47,874 bases of DNA from the NCBI RefSeq assembly GCF_003208435.1, contig NZ_QKMF01000024.1, forward strand, positions 1 through 47,874, written 5' to 3'. Below the pieces are notes generated by a model. The model was not told the origin of the DNA. It did no database searches and saw only the letters and a list, made by a program, of their open reading frames with translations. Positions 38,840-47,514 of this stretch are shown in pieces. The stretch comes from Pelagimonas varians. Its GTDB lineage: Bacteria; Pseudomonadota; Alphaproteobacteria; Rhodobacterales; Rhodobacteraceae. Positions within the stretch are counted from its first letter, which is position 1, and the number at the start of each line of letters is the position of its first letter. Both the position numbers and the translations under genes were made by a program.

Positions 38840-38873
38840 TGTCCTTGCACGGCACATAGGCGGCGCAAGGACA
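38840..38873 (-). terminator. Stem-loop between dctP and dctM
   Basis: TGTCCTTGC and GCAAGGACA form a perfect 9-base-pair stem around a 16-base loop, 24 bases past the dctP stop, without a U-run. Like the hairpin at 3235-3260 it probably raises the binding-protein transcript relative to the permease genes. Confidence 0.55.
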
Positions 38874-38897
38874 TCCCGGAGTGGGAAGCAGTCGGGA

Positions 38898-39869
38898 TTA
38901 CTCGAGAAGTTCTAGGAACTTATCCATATTTTCCTGACCGCTGTATTCGGCGACACGGCCGCGTGCATCCCCCATCAGCGCTGCGAATGGTGCAAGGTCC
39001 GGGGTGGTCACTTTCATCCCCCGTTCGATCAGACCGGCGACTTCTTCTTCTTCCTGCGCTTGCACAGCGGAGCGCATCAAAGCACCGGCGGCGGCGCTTT
39101 CCTCACGGATAATACGCTGCTGGTTCGGCGTCAGGGCATCCCACTTGTCTTTGTTCACAACGTGGATCATCGCGTTATAGACGTGGCGGGTCAGTGCCAA
39201 ATGCTCTTGGAAGTCATTGAGGTTGTAATGGTAAATCACCCCAACCGGGTTTTCCTGTCCTTGAACAACACCTTGGTTCAAGGCATTGGGCAATTCTGGG
39301 AATGCGATCTGGGTCGTGGAGGCACCAAGCCCTTCCATCGCCGCAACAATCTGCAATTCAGGCGGGGTGCGCAATTTCAGCCCAACCACATCTTCCGGCG
39401 CGTTGATCGGTTTGATCGAGTTGGTGATATTGCGGAACCCATATTCCCAATGGGAGAGCATAACGAGGCCTTGCGCCTCCAGTTTCGGCGCAACCCAGTC
39501 CGAGAATTCTCCGTCGAGAACCGCATGGGCGTGCTCGTAGCTGTTGAACGCAAACGGCGTCATCGCCGTGCCGAGCGCACGGTCATATTTATCAAGCCCG
39601 CCATGGGTGGGCAGGTTCATATCGACCGCGCCTAGAATGGTCTGTTCGAGCTGTTCTGGCGGCGAGCCCAACTGGTTTGCCGGATAAAGTTCAATCGCAA
39701 CGGCTCCTCCCGTGCGGGTACCAACGTTTTCGGCAAATTGAATGGCAGCGACATGACCCGGGTGGGTTTCCGCTGCGAAATGCGCCAAGCGAAGCGTCAC
39801 GTCTTGCGCTTGGGCCGCGCCCATTCCGGCAACAAGGGCCAGCCCTGTCAGAATTGTTTTCTTCAGCAT
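38898..39869 (-). CDS. dctP: TRAP transporter substrate-binding protein (DctP)
   Basis: The 323-residue protein has a signal peptide (MLKKTILTGLALVAGMGAAQAQ) and DctP family blocks: LRLAHFAAETHPGHVAAIQFAENV, LYPANQLGSPPEQLEQTILGAVDM and FPELPNALNQGVVQGQENPV. The arginine that pairs with the substrate carboxylate is expected in GLKLRTPPELQ (Arg). The ATG at 39869 follows GGAGG at 5-base spacing. It lies 31 bases after the dehydrogenase gene. The ligand is unknown, probably a small organic acid. Confidence 0.94.
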   Translation of the reverse strand: MLKKTILTGLALVAGMGAAQAQDVTLRLAHFAAETHPGHVAAIQFAENVGTRTGGAVAIELYPANQLGSPPEQLEQTILGAVDMNLPTHGGLDKYDRALGTAMTPFAFNSYEHAHAVLDGEFSDWVAPKLEAQGLVMLSHWEYGFRNITNSIKPINAPEDVVGLKLRTPPELQIVAAMEGLGASTTQIAFPELPNALNQGVVQGQENPVGVIYHYNLNDFQEHLALTRHVYNAMIHVVNKDKWDALTPNQQRIIREESAAAGALMRSAVQAQEEEEVAGLIERGMKVTTPDLAPFAALMGDARGRVAEYSGQENMDKFLELLE

Positions 39870-39900
39870 GTTATCCTCCATAGATGCTGTATTTTTGAGA

Positions 39901-40797
39901 TCAGTCCTCTAGCTGAGCCACGACCCCCGTCAGTTCTTCGTAAGCTTTGATGATTGCCGTGCAGCCTTCTTCGCTGTGGCCCATGATTGAGGCCAGCGCG
40001 TAGGTCTGATGCACGGAACCGGCCATAAAGCCGGGCAGACCCGCGTCTGAGAGCCATTCGGCATAATACCGGACATCTTTTTGGGCATTCGCGAGGGACA
40101 TATGCGGGGTGAAATCCCGCTGAAGGGTCTTTTCACCATATAGATCCATCATTCCGGATTTGCCGCCGGCGGCAGAAATGATGCCAATCACCTTTGACAT
40201 ATCCAGCCCTTCGCGTGCGGCCAATGCAAACCCTTCGCAGAAGGCCGCCACATTTGCGAAAGCGATAAAGTTGTGGATCAATTTCAGCCGGATAGCGTGA
40301 CCGGCTGGTCCAACATGGAAAATATTCTCGGCATAGCACTCAAAGATTGGGCGCAGCTCCTCGAGCAGCTCCTCTTCACCACCGAATAGAATATTCACCT
40401 GTCCTTTGTCGGCATGTATCGGCGTGCGGGTCATCGGGCCTTCGCAATACCGCAATCCGCGCGCGCCGCATTCGGCGCGCATTTTCTCAACATGGGCAAC
40501 GGACACTGTCGTGTGATCGAGAAAGATCGCGCCCCTCTTCATTCGGTCAAGAACGCCGTCTGCGCCAAGCGCCATCGACTGGACGGCTTCGGCGGTTGTG
40601 ATGCACACAGCAAACACGTCGCAGTCAGCCGCCATTTCACCCAGCGTCGTTCCGCGTTTTGCGCCAAAGCCCTCGGCCTCGGTCATTTTTTCACGGTCAA
40701 GATCCAGCGCGGTAACGTCGCCCCCCTTGAGCGCGATATTCTTGACAACGCCGCGTCCCATTCCGCCCAAACCGACAAATGCAATTTTCTTAGCCAT
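39901..40797 (-). CDS. Beta-hydroxyacid dehydrogenase (HIBADH/tartronate-semialdehyde-reductase family)
   Basis: The 298-residue NAD(P)-dependent enzyme has the Rossmann motif GLGGMGRG (residues 9-16), the substrate-site GPMTRTP and the catalytic lysine region GHAIRLKLIHN. Members act on 3-hydroxyisobutyrate, tartronate semialdehyde, sulfolactaldehyde and similar compounds. The specific substrate cannot be assigned. The ATG at 40797 is the family start; the open frame upstream to 40827 is ignored. First gene of the unit that contains the TRAP transporter and NIPSNAP gene, divergent from a FadR-type regulator. Confidence 0.87.
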   Translation of the reverse strand: MAKKIAFVGLGGMGRGVVKNIALKGGDVTALDLDREKMTEAEGFGAKRGTTLGEMAADCDVFAVCITTAEAVQSMALGADGVLDRMKRGAIFLDHTTVSVAHVEKMRAECGARGLRYCEGPMTRTPIHADKGQVNILFGGEEELLEELRPIFECYAENIFHVGPAGHAIRLKLIHNFIAFANVAAFCEGFALAAREGLDMSKVIGIISAAGGKSGMMDLYGEKTLQRDFTPHMSLANAQKDVRYYAEWLSDAGLPGFMAGSVHQTYALASIMGHSEEGCTAIIKAYEELTGVVAQLED

Positions 40798-40853
40798 GCG
40801 TTTCTTTCTTTGTCTTGCGAATCTCAATTTCTAAAACAGAATACAGATTAGCA

Positions 40854-40866
40854 GTTGTCTGACAAC
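40854..40866. promoter_or_regulatory. Candidate GntR/FadR-family operator
   Basis: The 13-base palindrome GTTGTC-T-GACAAC is perfect apart from its central base and matches the usual form of FadR-subfamily GntR operators. It lies between the divergent dehydrogenase (start 40797) and GntR regulator (start 40951) genes, where autoregulation and control of the TRAP unit are expected. Confidence 0.65.
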
Positions 40867-40950
40867 CTACATTGTGATTTACAGAATTGCACATAGCAGG
40901 CCCAGATCGTAAACTTCGATCATGTAATCTTGAAATCATCAGGAACAGTT

Positions 40951-41691
40951 ATGCCAAAACCGACCCTTTTCGGCGCGATCGAACGCCCCCGCAGCCTGCC
41001 GGACGAGGTGGCGCAATCGGTCATGTCTGCTATTGCGACCGGAGCGCTTAAGCCGGGCGACAAACTGCCCAGCGAAGCCGAGCTTTCGGCAAACTTCAAT
41101 GTCGCACGTACGGTGGTTCGCGAAGCCATTTCGCTTTTGAAATTTGACGGTGTGGTCGATTCCCGCCGTGGTGTCGGTGCATTTGTTGCCAACCGCGAGG
41201 AGCGAACATCGTTTCGCATCAGCCCCGCATGTTTTGAAAAACGCCGTGAGATTATCAAGCTGCTGCAACTGCGCACCTCCGTTCAATCGGGCGCAGCGGC
41301 GCTGGCTGCGGAATTGCGCAGCGATACACAGATGGAGGTCATAGAGGCCGTTCTGCAAGAGCTTCTCGTGGCAAATGCAAAGGGGCCCGAAGACGCGTTG
41401 GAAGAAAGGGTCGAGGCCGAATTGCGTCTCTACCGGCTTATCACCGCAGCCTCCGAGAATGAGTATTTTTGCGACGTGGTGAACATGATCGAAGCAAATA
41501 TTCAAAACTATTTGCGCTCGGCATTCATGAAGAACGCAGCGGCATCCGAGTTCGAACCCGGCGCGATTATGGAACACAAGGCCGTGGTGGCTGCAATCAA
41601 GAACAAGGCGCCGGAAGCTGCGCGGGCTGCAACCCGCACGCGGTTTACCAACGCGTCCAACAGTTTGGCTGCAAGGCAAGACTTCGCCTAG
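40951..41691 (+). CDS. GntR family (FadR/FCD subfamily) transcriptional regulator
   Basis: The 246-residue protein has an N-terminal winged helix-turn-helix (LPDEVAQSVMSAIATGALKPGDKLPSEAELSANFNVARTVVREAISLLKFDGVV). An all-helical FCD ligand-binding domain follows from about residue 95, with the metal-site type residues in ELRLYRLITAASENEYF and MEHKAVV. FCD regulators usually sense carboxylates or sugar acids. The ATG at 40951 follows AGGA; a TTG at 40930 is less likely. Followed 35 bases later by the ThDP enzyme gene, so it may be in the same transcript. Confidence 0.93.
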   Translation: MPKPTLFGAIERPRSLPDEVAQSVMSAIATGALKPGDKLPSEAELSANFNVARTVVREAISLLKFDGVVDSRRGVGAFVANREERTSFRISPACFEKRREIIKLLQLRTSVQSGAAALAAELRSDTQMEVIEAVLQELLVANAKGPEDALEERVEAELRLYRLITAASENEYFCDVVNMIEANIQNYLRSAFMKNAAASEFEPGAIMEHKAVVAAIKNKAPEAARAATRTRFTNASNSLAARQDFA

Positions 41692-41726
41692 GCCAGTTAT
41701 AAGCATCAATTCAAGGAGAGGGCGTC

Positions 41727-43379
41727 GTGGAACCATTCAAACACGGGGGGAAGGTGCTTGTCGAAGCGCTGGAAAAACAGGGTGTTAAGCGCGTTTTTAG
41801 TGTTCCCGGAGAAAGCTTTCTAGCGGCCTTGGACGGTCTTCATGATGCGGGTATAGACAATGTCGTTACGCGCCACGAGGGCGGCGCTGCGATGATGGCC
41901 GAAGCCTGCGGCAAGCTGAACGGGACACCCGGCGTGGCCTTTGTGACCCGCGGACCGGGGGCGACCAATGCCTCAGCGGGCGTGCACATTGCGTTTCAGG
42001 ATTCGACGCCAATGGTTTTGTTCATCGGACAAGTTGCCAGCGACCAGAGGGATCGAGAAGCGTTTCAGGAAGTTGATTACCGTGCCATGTTCGGCCCGCT
42101 CGCCAAATGGGTCGCCGAGATCGATCGGGTGGACAGAATCCCTGAGTATGTGAACCGCGCATTTCAAACCGCCCAGTCGGGTCGCCCCGGCCCCGTTGTT
42201 TTGGCGCTGCCAGAGGACATGCTGTCTTCTCCTTGCATCAGTGAGGCCACACCGCCTGCAACACTGCCGTCGGCGCAGGCCTCCGAAGCGGATCTGGAAG
42301 CCGTTTTGACGGCAATGCAAGAGGCGAAGCGCCCCCTTGTTTTGCTCGGTGGACGCAATTGGTCGCCTGAAGCAGCGCAGGCTATAGCCCATGTAGCCGA
42401 AGTGTTTGACCTGCCTGTCGCCGCCTCTTTCCGCTGCCAAGACTATCTAGACAATCGTCACCCCAACTACGTCGGGGACGTCGGTATCGGGATCAATCCG
42501 AAGCTGGCACAACAAGTGCGAGATGCAGACGTTATTTTCAGCCTTGGCGCGCGACTTGGTGAGATGACGACCAGCGGATACACGCTGCTTGAGTGTCCTG
42601 TTCCCAATCAAAACCTCGTCCATATTCATCTTGATCCTAACGAGCTGGGGCGCGTGTATCACCCAACGCTTGCGGTGACGGCAGACGCCGGAGAAATGGC
42701 CTTGCAGCTGTCCGCGAAACTGCAGAAGACCCCAAAAGCAGCACGCCGCGATTGGACAAGCAGCGCACGCAGCAACTTTGAAACATGGCAACTGCCTGTC
42801 GAAACGCCGGGCGCGTTGAAAATGGAAAACGTCATTTGCCACCTAAACGACGTCTTGCCCGATGATGCCATTCTCACCAACGGGGCCGGGAACTACTCAG
42901 CCTGGTTGCACCGCTACTATCGCTACCGCGATCATGGCACCCAATTGGCACCAACCAGCGGATCTATGGGATACGGGCTACCGGCTGCGGTCGCTGCCAA
43001 GATCGAAAGACCAAATCAAGAAGTCATTTGTCTGGCTGGTGATGGATGCTTTCAGATGAGCATGCAAGAATTCGGGGTCGCATGTGAAAACAATGCCAAC
43101 CTGATTGTCCTGATTTCCAACAATGGCATGTATGGAACAATTCGTTTGCACCAGCAGAAAAAGTTCCCCAAGCGCCCAAGCGGCACATCCATCCGAAACC
43201 CCAATTTTGCAGCCTTTGCCGAATGTTACGGCGGGTTCGGAGCCGTGGTCGAGACAGATGCCGAATTTGTCGAAGCATTTGCAGCAGCCCGGGCATCCGG
43301 CAAACCGGCCATCATCGAAATGCGCATCGACCCCAACGCCTTGGGGCCCATGGCCAAGCTCGAAAAACTGGATACCTGA
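41727..43379 (+). CDS. Acetolactate-synthase-like thiamine diphosphate enzyme
   Basis: The 550-residue ThDP enzyme has three domains: N-terminal PYR (residues about 6-170), central (about 190-330) and C-terminal PP domain. The ThDP-activating glutamate is present as Glu51 in RHEGGAA, and the metal-binding motif is GDG (438-440) to NN (465-466). Retention of Glu51 argues against glyoxylate carboligase, which has valine there. It is not the biosynthetic acetolactate synthase by context: no small subunit is present. It starts with GTG after AAGGAGAG. The reaction is unknown, probably decarboxylation or carboligation of a 2-oxoacid. Confidence 0.85.
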   Translation: MEPFKHGGKVLVEALEKQGVKRVFSVPGESFLAALDGLHDAGIDNVVTRHEGGAAMMAEACGKLNGTPGVAFVTRGPGATNASAGVHIAFQDSTPMVLFIGQVASDQRDREAFQEVDYRAMFGPLAKWVAEIDRVDRIPEYVNRAFQTAQSGRPGPVVLALPEDMLSSPCISEATPPATLPSAQASEADLEAVLTAMQEAKRPLVLLGGRNWSPEAAQAIAHVAEVFDLPVAASFRCQDYLDNRHPNYVGDVGIGINPKLAQQVRDADVIFSLGARLGEMTTSGYTLLECPVPNQNLVHIHLDPNELGRVYHPTLAVTADAGEMALQLSAKLQKTPKAARRDWTSSARSNFETWQLPVETPGALKMENVICHLNDVLPDDAILTNGAGNYSAWLHRYYRYRDHGTQLAPTSGSMGYGLPAAVAAKIERPNQEVICLAGDGCFQMSMQEFGVACENNANLIVLISNNGMYGTIRLHQQKKFPKRPSGTSIRNPNFAAFAECYGGFGAVVETDAEFVEAFAAARASGKPAIIEMRIDPNALGPMAKLEKLDT

Positions 43380-43422
43380 CACGGTGCCCCTCCCCCAATA
43401 ATTGAGAATACTGGAAACGAAC

Positions 43423-44922
43423 ATGTTGAATGGTACGCACCTCGTTGCGGGCGAATGGCTTGGATCAGACGAGACTTTTGAAAACACGCCGATCGACGGC
43501 AAGCCTGACAGATTTGCTGCAGGCACAGTTGAACTGGTAGACTTGGCAGCCCGCGGGGCGGCAGCAAGTTTCCCGTCATACTCAGCAACAACCGGCAAAG
43601 AGCGTGCAACGTTTTTGCGCAAGATTTCCGCAGAACTGGAAGCACGGCGTGAAGAGATCACGCAAATGGGGGTCCGTGAAACGGGCTTACCGCTTGGTCG
43701 GTTGAACGGAGAGCTTAGTCGCACCACCGGCCAGCTTGAGTTGTTTGCCGCCCATATCGAGGCCGGAGCACATCTGGACCTGCGCCACGACCCTGCCCTG
43801 CCGGATCGCCAGCCATTGCCAAGGCCGGATCTAAAGCTGGTACAGCGCGCTATTGGCCCGGTGGCTGTCTTTGGCGCATCGAATTTCCCACTGGCCTTTT
43901 CTACGGCGGGCGGGGACACGGCGGCCGCGCTCGCTGCGGGCTGCCCTGTAGTGGTCAAGGGGCATTCGGCCCATCCCGGCACGGCCGATCTGGTCGCGCA
44001 AGCGGTCGCGGCTGCGGTCACTGCGCAGGGGCTGCACCCGGGAGTGTTTAGTCAAGTCCAAGGCGGGAGCCGCGCAGTCGGGCAAGCCATTGTTCAACAC
44101 CCGCTGATCAAAGCAGTCGGCTTCACAGGATCGCTCGTTGGTGGTCGGGCACTCTTCGACCTGTGCGCTTCACGGCCAGAGCCAATCCCTTTTTTCGGAG
44201 AACTGGGATCTGTCAATCCAATGTTTATCTTGCCCGAAGCGTTGGAAAATCGCGGCGCGGAAATCGCAGCGGGATGGGGGGCCTCACTGGTCATGGGCGC
44301 GGGGCAATTTTGCACCAACCCGGGGCTTGCTATCCTTGTCGGCGGCCCTCAGGCGGAGACTTTCGTACAAGACACTGTCGGGGCACTTGCGCAAACCGCC
44401 TCTCAGACGATGTTGACAGATGGCATCGCCGAGGCATTTCGAAAAGGCACTGCGGATTTAGCAAACACGGTTGGTGTTGATACAGCTGTCTCAGAACCGG
44501 TCGTGGGCCGCGAGGCAGCGCCGTCGTTGTTCCGGACAAGCGGCAAAAACTGGTTGGCAAACGAGATTTTAGGCGAAGAGGTTTTTGGGCCAACGGGCGT
44601 TGTCGTCATTGTCGAGGACATGGTCGAGATGCACAAAGTAGCAAATGCGCTCCGCGGGCAGTTGACCTGCACTTTGCAAATAGATGCGCAAGATTATGAA
44701 CTGACAAAACCGCTCATACCAATTTTGGAGCAAAAGGCGGGGCGCATATTGGTCAATGGATTTCCCACCGGCGTAGAGGTCTGCGACAGCATGGTTCATG
44801 GGGGACCTTATCCCGCATCTACGAATTTCGGTGCAACGTCGGTGGGCACAATGTCAATTCGTCGCTTTGTGAGACCTGTTTGCTACCAAAATATGCCCGA
44901 GGAACTCCTTCCTGCGGTTTGA
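43423..44922 (+). CDS. Aldehyde dehydrogenase, 2-oxoglutarate-semialdehyde dehydrogenase-like
   Basis: The 499-residue NADP-type aldehyde dehydrogenase has Asn154 (GASNFPLAF), Lys179 (VVKGHSAHPG), FTGS, catalytic Glu260 (FFGELGSVNP) and nucleophile Cys297 (GAGQFCTNPG). The ELGSVNP and GQFCTNPG blocks and the FGEEVFGP region are typical of the 2-oxoglutarate semialdehyde/2,5-dioxopentanoate dehydrogenase group used in sugar-acid and hydroxyproline catabolism. The ATG at 43423 follows a GGAA sequence; the frame is open from 43402. It follows the ThDP enzyme gene by 43 bases. The exact aldehyde is uncertain. Confidence 0.88.
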   Translation: MLNGTHLVAGEWLGSDETFENTPIDGKPDRFAAGTVELVDLAARGAAASFPSYSATTGKERATFLRKISAELEARREEITQMGVRETGLPLGRLNGELSRTTGQLELFAAHIEAGAHLDLRHDPALPDRQPLPRPDLKLVQRAIGPVAVFGASNFPLAFSTAGGDTAAALAAGCPVVVKGHSAHPGTADLVAQAVAAAVTAQGLHPGVFSQVQGGSRAVGQAIVQHPLIKAVGFTGSLVGGRALFDLCASRPEPIPFFGELGSVNPMFILPEALENRGAEIAAGWGASLVMGAGQFCTNPGLAILVGGPQAETFVQDTVGALAQTASQTMLTDGIAEAFRKGTADLANTVGVDTAVSEPVVGREAAPSLFRTSGKNWLANEILGEEVFGPTGVVVIVEDMVEMHKVANALRGQLTCTLQIDAQDYELTKPLIPILEQKAGRILVNGFPTGVEVCDSMVHGGPYPASTNFGATSVGTMSIRRFVRPVCYQNMPEELLPAV

Positions 44923-45505
44923 GATTCGTTGTCCGAAATCAGTACGCTCAACCACAACATAACAACTCCTGCGGCAGCACAGACTGAGAGGAGCATGTAT
45001 GGGCAGCTGCCTCAGAGCCTGTGGCGACACCTCCCATCTTTTTACGGGCTGCTGGACCGGTCGCAATTTTCTGCCGCTCCTTTGATGGCATTTACTACAC
45101 CAAAGGAAGTCAATTAAGGGACTGAAACAGAAAGGGCGAAGTTCAACACGACGCGATGTAGATCGTGCTGACCAGCGGGCGAACGCATAAACAGATGCTG
45201 ATGATTTGGGGTTATCGAAGAACACAAGGCCAGCTTTGAGGTCAATCGTATGCGTTAGGTTGTTGGCACCAACACGCGTGGATATAAGGCATTGCCGCAT
45301 TGGCGGGCTGACGCGTCGCAACGGCACATCCCTTGTGCGAAGCCGCAAACACAAGGTACGCCTGCCAGCGATCACGAGGTCAACATTGCGCCAAGCCAGA
45401 AGTGGGCTGTCTATATCCGGGGCGGCCAGACGCGTGAGGGTTGTCTGTATCCATTGCGCGGCAACACGTGTTTTTGCATGTGAGAAGGCGGGGTCTGCTA
45501 AACGG
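44923..45505. other. Non-coding or degraded region after the aldehyde dehydrogenase
   Basis: A minus-strand frame (44854-45537) runs through here and overlaps the end of the dehydrogenase gene. Its sequence has no domain I recognise, and I treat it as unsupported. No terminator with a U-run was found after the dehydrogenase. The region leads directly into an IS3-family remnant. Confidence 0.35.
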
Positions 45506-45647
45506 ACATTGAAGATGGCCGTCTTTGATTGCGTCAACGGCTACGATACCCCGCGTCAGCAACACTCCGCCTTGGGCTGGAAAGCCCCGTCGCGGCCAAA
45601 CGGAATGTGGCCTACCCGAGCACCACAGGCGGTCCGGAAGCGGGACA
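45506..45647 (+). mobile_element. IS3-family transposase 3' remnant and right end
   Basis: The plus strand encodes LKMAVFDCVNGYDTPRQQHSALGWKAP, the C-terminal tail of an IS3-family OrfB integrase. A frame slip then gives ESPVAAKRNVA, the rest of the tail. The DNA that follows ends GAAGCGGGACA at 45637-45647 and matches the end of a related element at 47676-47708 on the opposite strand. The 5' part of the transposase is missing, so this is a decayed fragment. Confidence 0.75.
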
Positions 45648-45938
45648 AAACCACGCCTTCGGTCCACGGATGGCAAGCCACTTCTTTCTAACGCAACAAG
45701 AAAACAGGTCGATATCACGTAGAGGTTGGCGACAAAATCACAGGGCTGCTCGATCAGTGACCTGCATGAAACGATTATGTTGTGCCTTAATCAAAAGAAA
45801 ATTTGGACCACCAGTCGTCGCAATGCCCCCGCCAGCATTAGGCCCATCAAAACGCTCAGGCTCGGCGACACCTCAGTTAATCTGCGGCATGCCTTTGACT
45901 CGGCATGGCTGGACGGAGATTAACGTGCTGCGGATATC

Positions 45939-46719
45939 TTGAAGCAAGAGTCAAAGAAGGCGCCCGACCCTGGCCTGAAGGCTTGGCTCCTCCTACGTGA
46001 GGCTTCCCATAGGCAGAGCATTGCCCCAACTGCTGCGCAGGCCCGTCTCATGAAAGCGAGAAGGCCAAACACGCAGGTCCTCAGGCTTCTTGTAGGTGTT
46101 GACTACAATTCGTTGCGCCGCCGAGAGATCCGGCAAGCCGAGGTATCACAAGTCTATCTTCGGAAAATATTGGATGCCTATGACCGCGTTCGTTTCGCCG
46201 ACCTGCTTGACGAAGACCTTCAGTTTCACCCAGAAACATCAGAACCATTCGAGCAAGCCAAAGACGATGCCAGCCGTCTAATAGTTTTATCATGCCAAAG
46301 ACCTGAGAAACGCTTTGGCGAAGGCCCGGACAACCTGTGGCACCACCACGGAGACACGTTTGCTGCCATTGAGTGCAAAAAACGGCGTGACATCTAAGGA
46401 TGTCATTTCCAAGAAGGTTCTGGGCCATCTCCAACAGTCGATGACTTGGATCGATGGTCAGTACGGCGCAGTCGAAGCAGTACCCGTGATTATTCATCCT
46501 CACTCCAAGGCGGGTCCGACGGCATCTGCGCCCAGAGGGTACACGCATCATGACACCAAAGGACCTCAAGGCACTAAAAAGGTATTGGCAGCATTTGTTC
46601 ATGCCCTAGCGAGCGACGAGAGCGCCAAACGCAACCTAGAACGTATCGCGGCGCTTTTGTCGGATAACAACCTCAATGGAGAGATGGTTCTGGAGCATTT
46701 CGCCCGTGAATGTCGCTAA
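45939..46719 (+). pseudogene. Frameshifted PD-(D/E)XK nuclease remnant of a helicase-type protein
   Basis: Two frames (45939-46397 and 46315-46719) join into one product if one A is removed from a run of six at 46377-46382. Across the join it reads FGEGPDNLW...DTFAAIECKNGVTSKDVISKKVLGHLQQSMTWIDGQYG and then PVIIHP. That is a PD-(D/E)XK core (PD, then ECK) resembling the C-terminal nuclease-like domain of some DEAD/DEAH-helicase proteins. The helicase part is missing. Upstream, the same frame contains a stop at 45921-45923. It lies between two IS3 ends, which explains the decay. The domain call is from pattern recognition only. Confidence 0.6.
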
Positions 46720-47514
46720 TAAAAGTCATGGTGCTGGCAGTTTTTTGTGCGGCCTCCGCCGCGATTACTCTTCGCCGACGACATGGTCGGGATACAAGAG
46801 CACAAACCATGAACCGATCCAATGCTGCTCCTTTGTTCGCTTGGGAGAGCCCGCGCTGCAGCGTCCGATATCCCGGTGAAGTCGGGATTGGGCCGTTCGC
46901 TCTACAATTGGAAATCCTGAAGTCCATGTCTCAGTTACGCCGGAATCGGCCTGCAGAATCGACTCACAAGGCACGGCTTAACGGCGACGCACCCGGTGCG
47001 GTCTCAATCAATTAGGTAATCGAAGCAGTATGGGTGAATGTGTGTATTCAAAGGCGGGTCACATCGCCACCATATTGATCTTAAAGAGCTCAATGTGAAA
47101 ATATGGTGCACCTGAAGGGAGAAAGGTCGAACTCCATTTTCATAAAGTTGGAACGTTGGGAAAGGCATCTCAGCCCAAGCTGCAGGCAACTCCTACCCCC
47201 GCATGAGATACCAAGCAAATAGATACCGATCACCTGTGGCTTCTGTCACCTTCAACATCTAGGTGGCAAAACGTAGACCCCGCCCAATCCAATTGGGCGG
47301 GTTGCAGGCATTAGCAACACCTGCATGCGTGCTGCCTCAGGTTGAGGAAAGCAGCCGTTGACAGGGCAAAGGCCCCGAATACCCTTGCTGCGCCAGCAAT
47401 AAAGGTCATCACTGCGCAGTTAGTGTACTTTGCAAAGTCAGGTACAATTCCGAAAGCGGACATTGAATTGTCATTCGAGAGGGTAGAGCGTGAAGCACAA
47501 TAATGAAATTGAAT
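46720..47514. other. Intergenic, degraded; small inverted repeats only
   Basis: Short frames on both strands (for example 46710-47015 plus, 47004-47189 minus) have no recognisable motif or ribosome-binding site. Small dyads at 47279-47301, 47331-47355 and 47411-47420 are the only structures seen. I find no gene I can support. Confidence 0.4.
47279..47301. repeat. 10-base-pair inverted repeat
   Basis: CCCGCCCAAT pairs perfectly with ATTGGGCGGG across a 3-base loop. There is no T-run on either side, so it is not a classical terminator. It could be a repetitive extragenic palindrome or leftover of a mobile sequence. Confidence 0.55.

Noticed and set aside
41727-43379. Glyoxylate carboligase, suggested by the nearby tartronate-semialdehyde-reductase-like gene
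   Set aside because: The enzyme keeps Glu51, which glyoxylate carboligases replace by valine, and no hydroxypyruvate isomerase or glycerate kinase gene is present.
42978-44021. Minus-strand frame of 347 codons across the ThDP enzyme and aldehyde dehydrogenase
   Set aside because: Both plus-strand genes carry catalytic motifs; the antisense frame spans two genes and has none.
44854-45537. Minus-strand frame of 227 codons after the aldehyde dehydrogenase
   Set aside because: No recognisable domain, it overlaps the end of the dehydrogenase gene and lies in a decayed region; I cannot support it as a gene.
46371-46390. Programmed frameshift at the A6 tract
   Set aside because: The tract is not positioned as a -1 slippery heptamer in the read frame and the required shift is +1; a one-base insertion is simpler.
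47279-47355. Small inverted repeats as a terminator, tRNA or CRISPR repeat
   Set aside because: No U-run, no cloverleaf and no regularly spaced direct repeats; only simple dyads are present.
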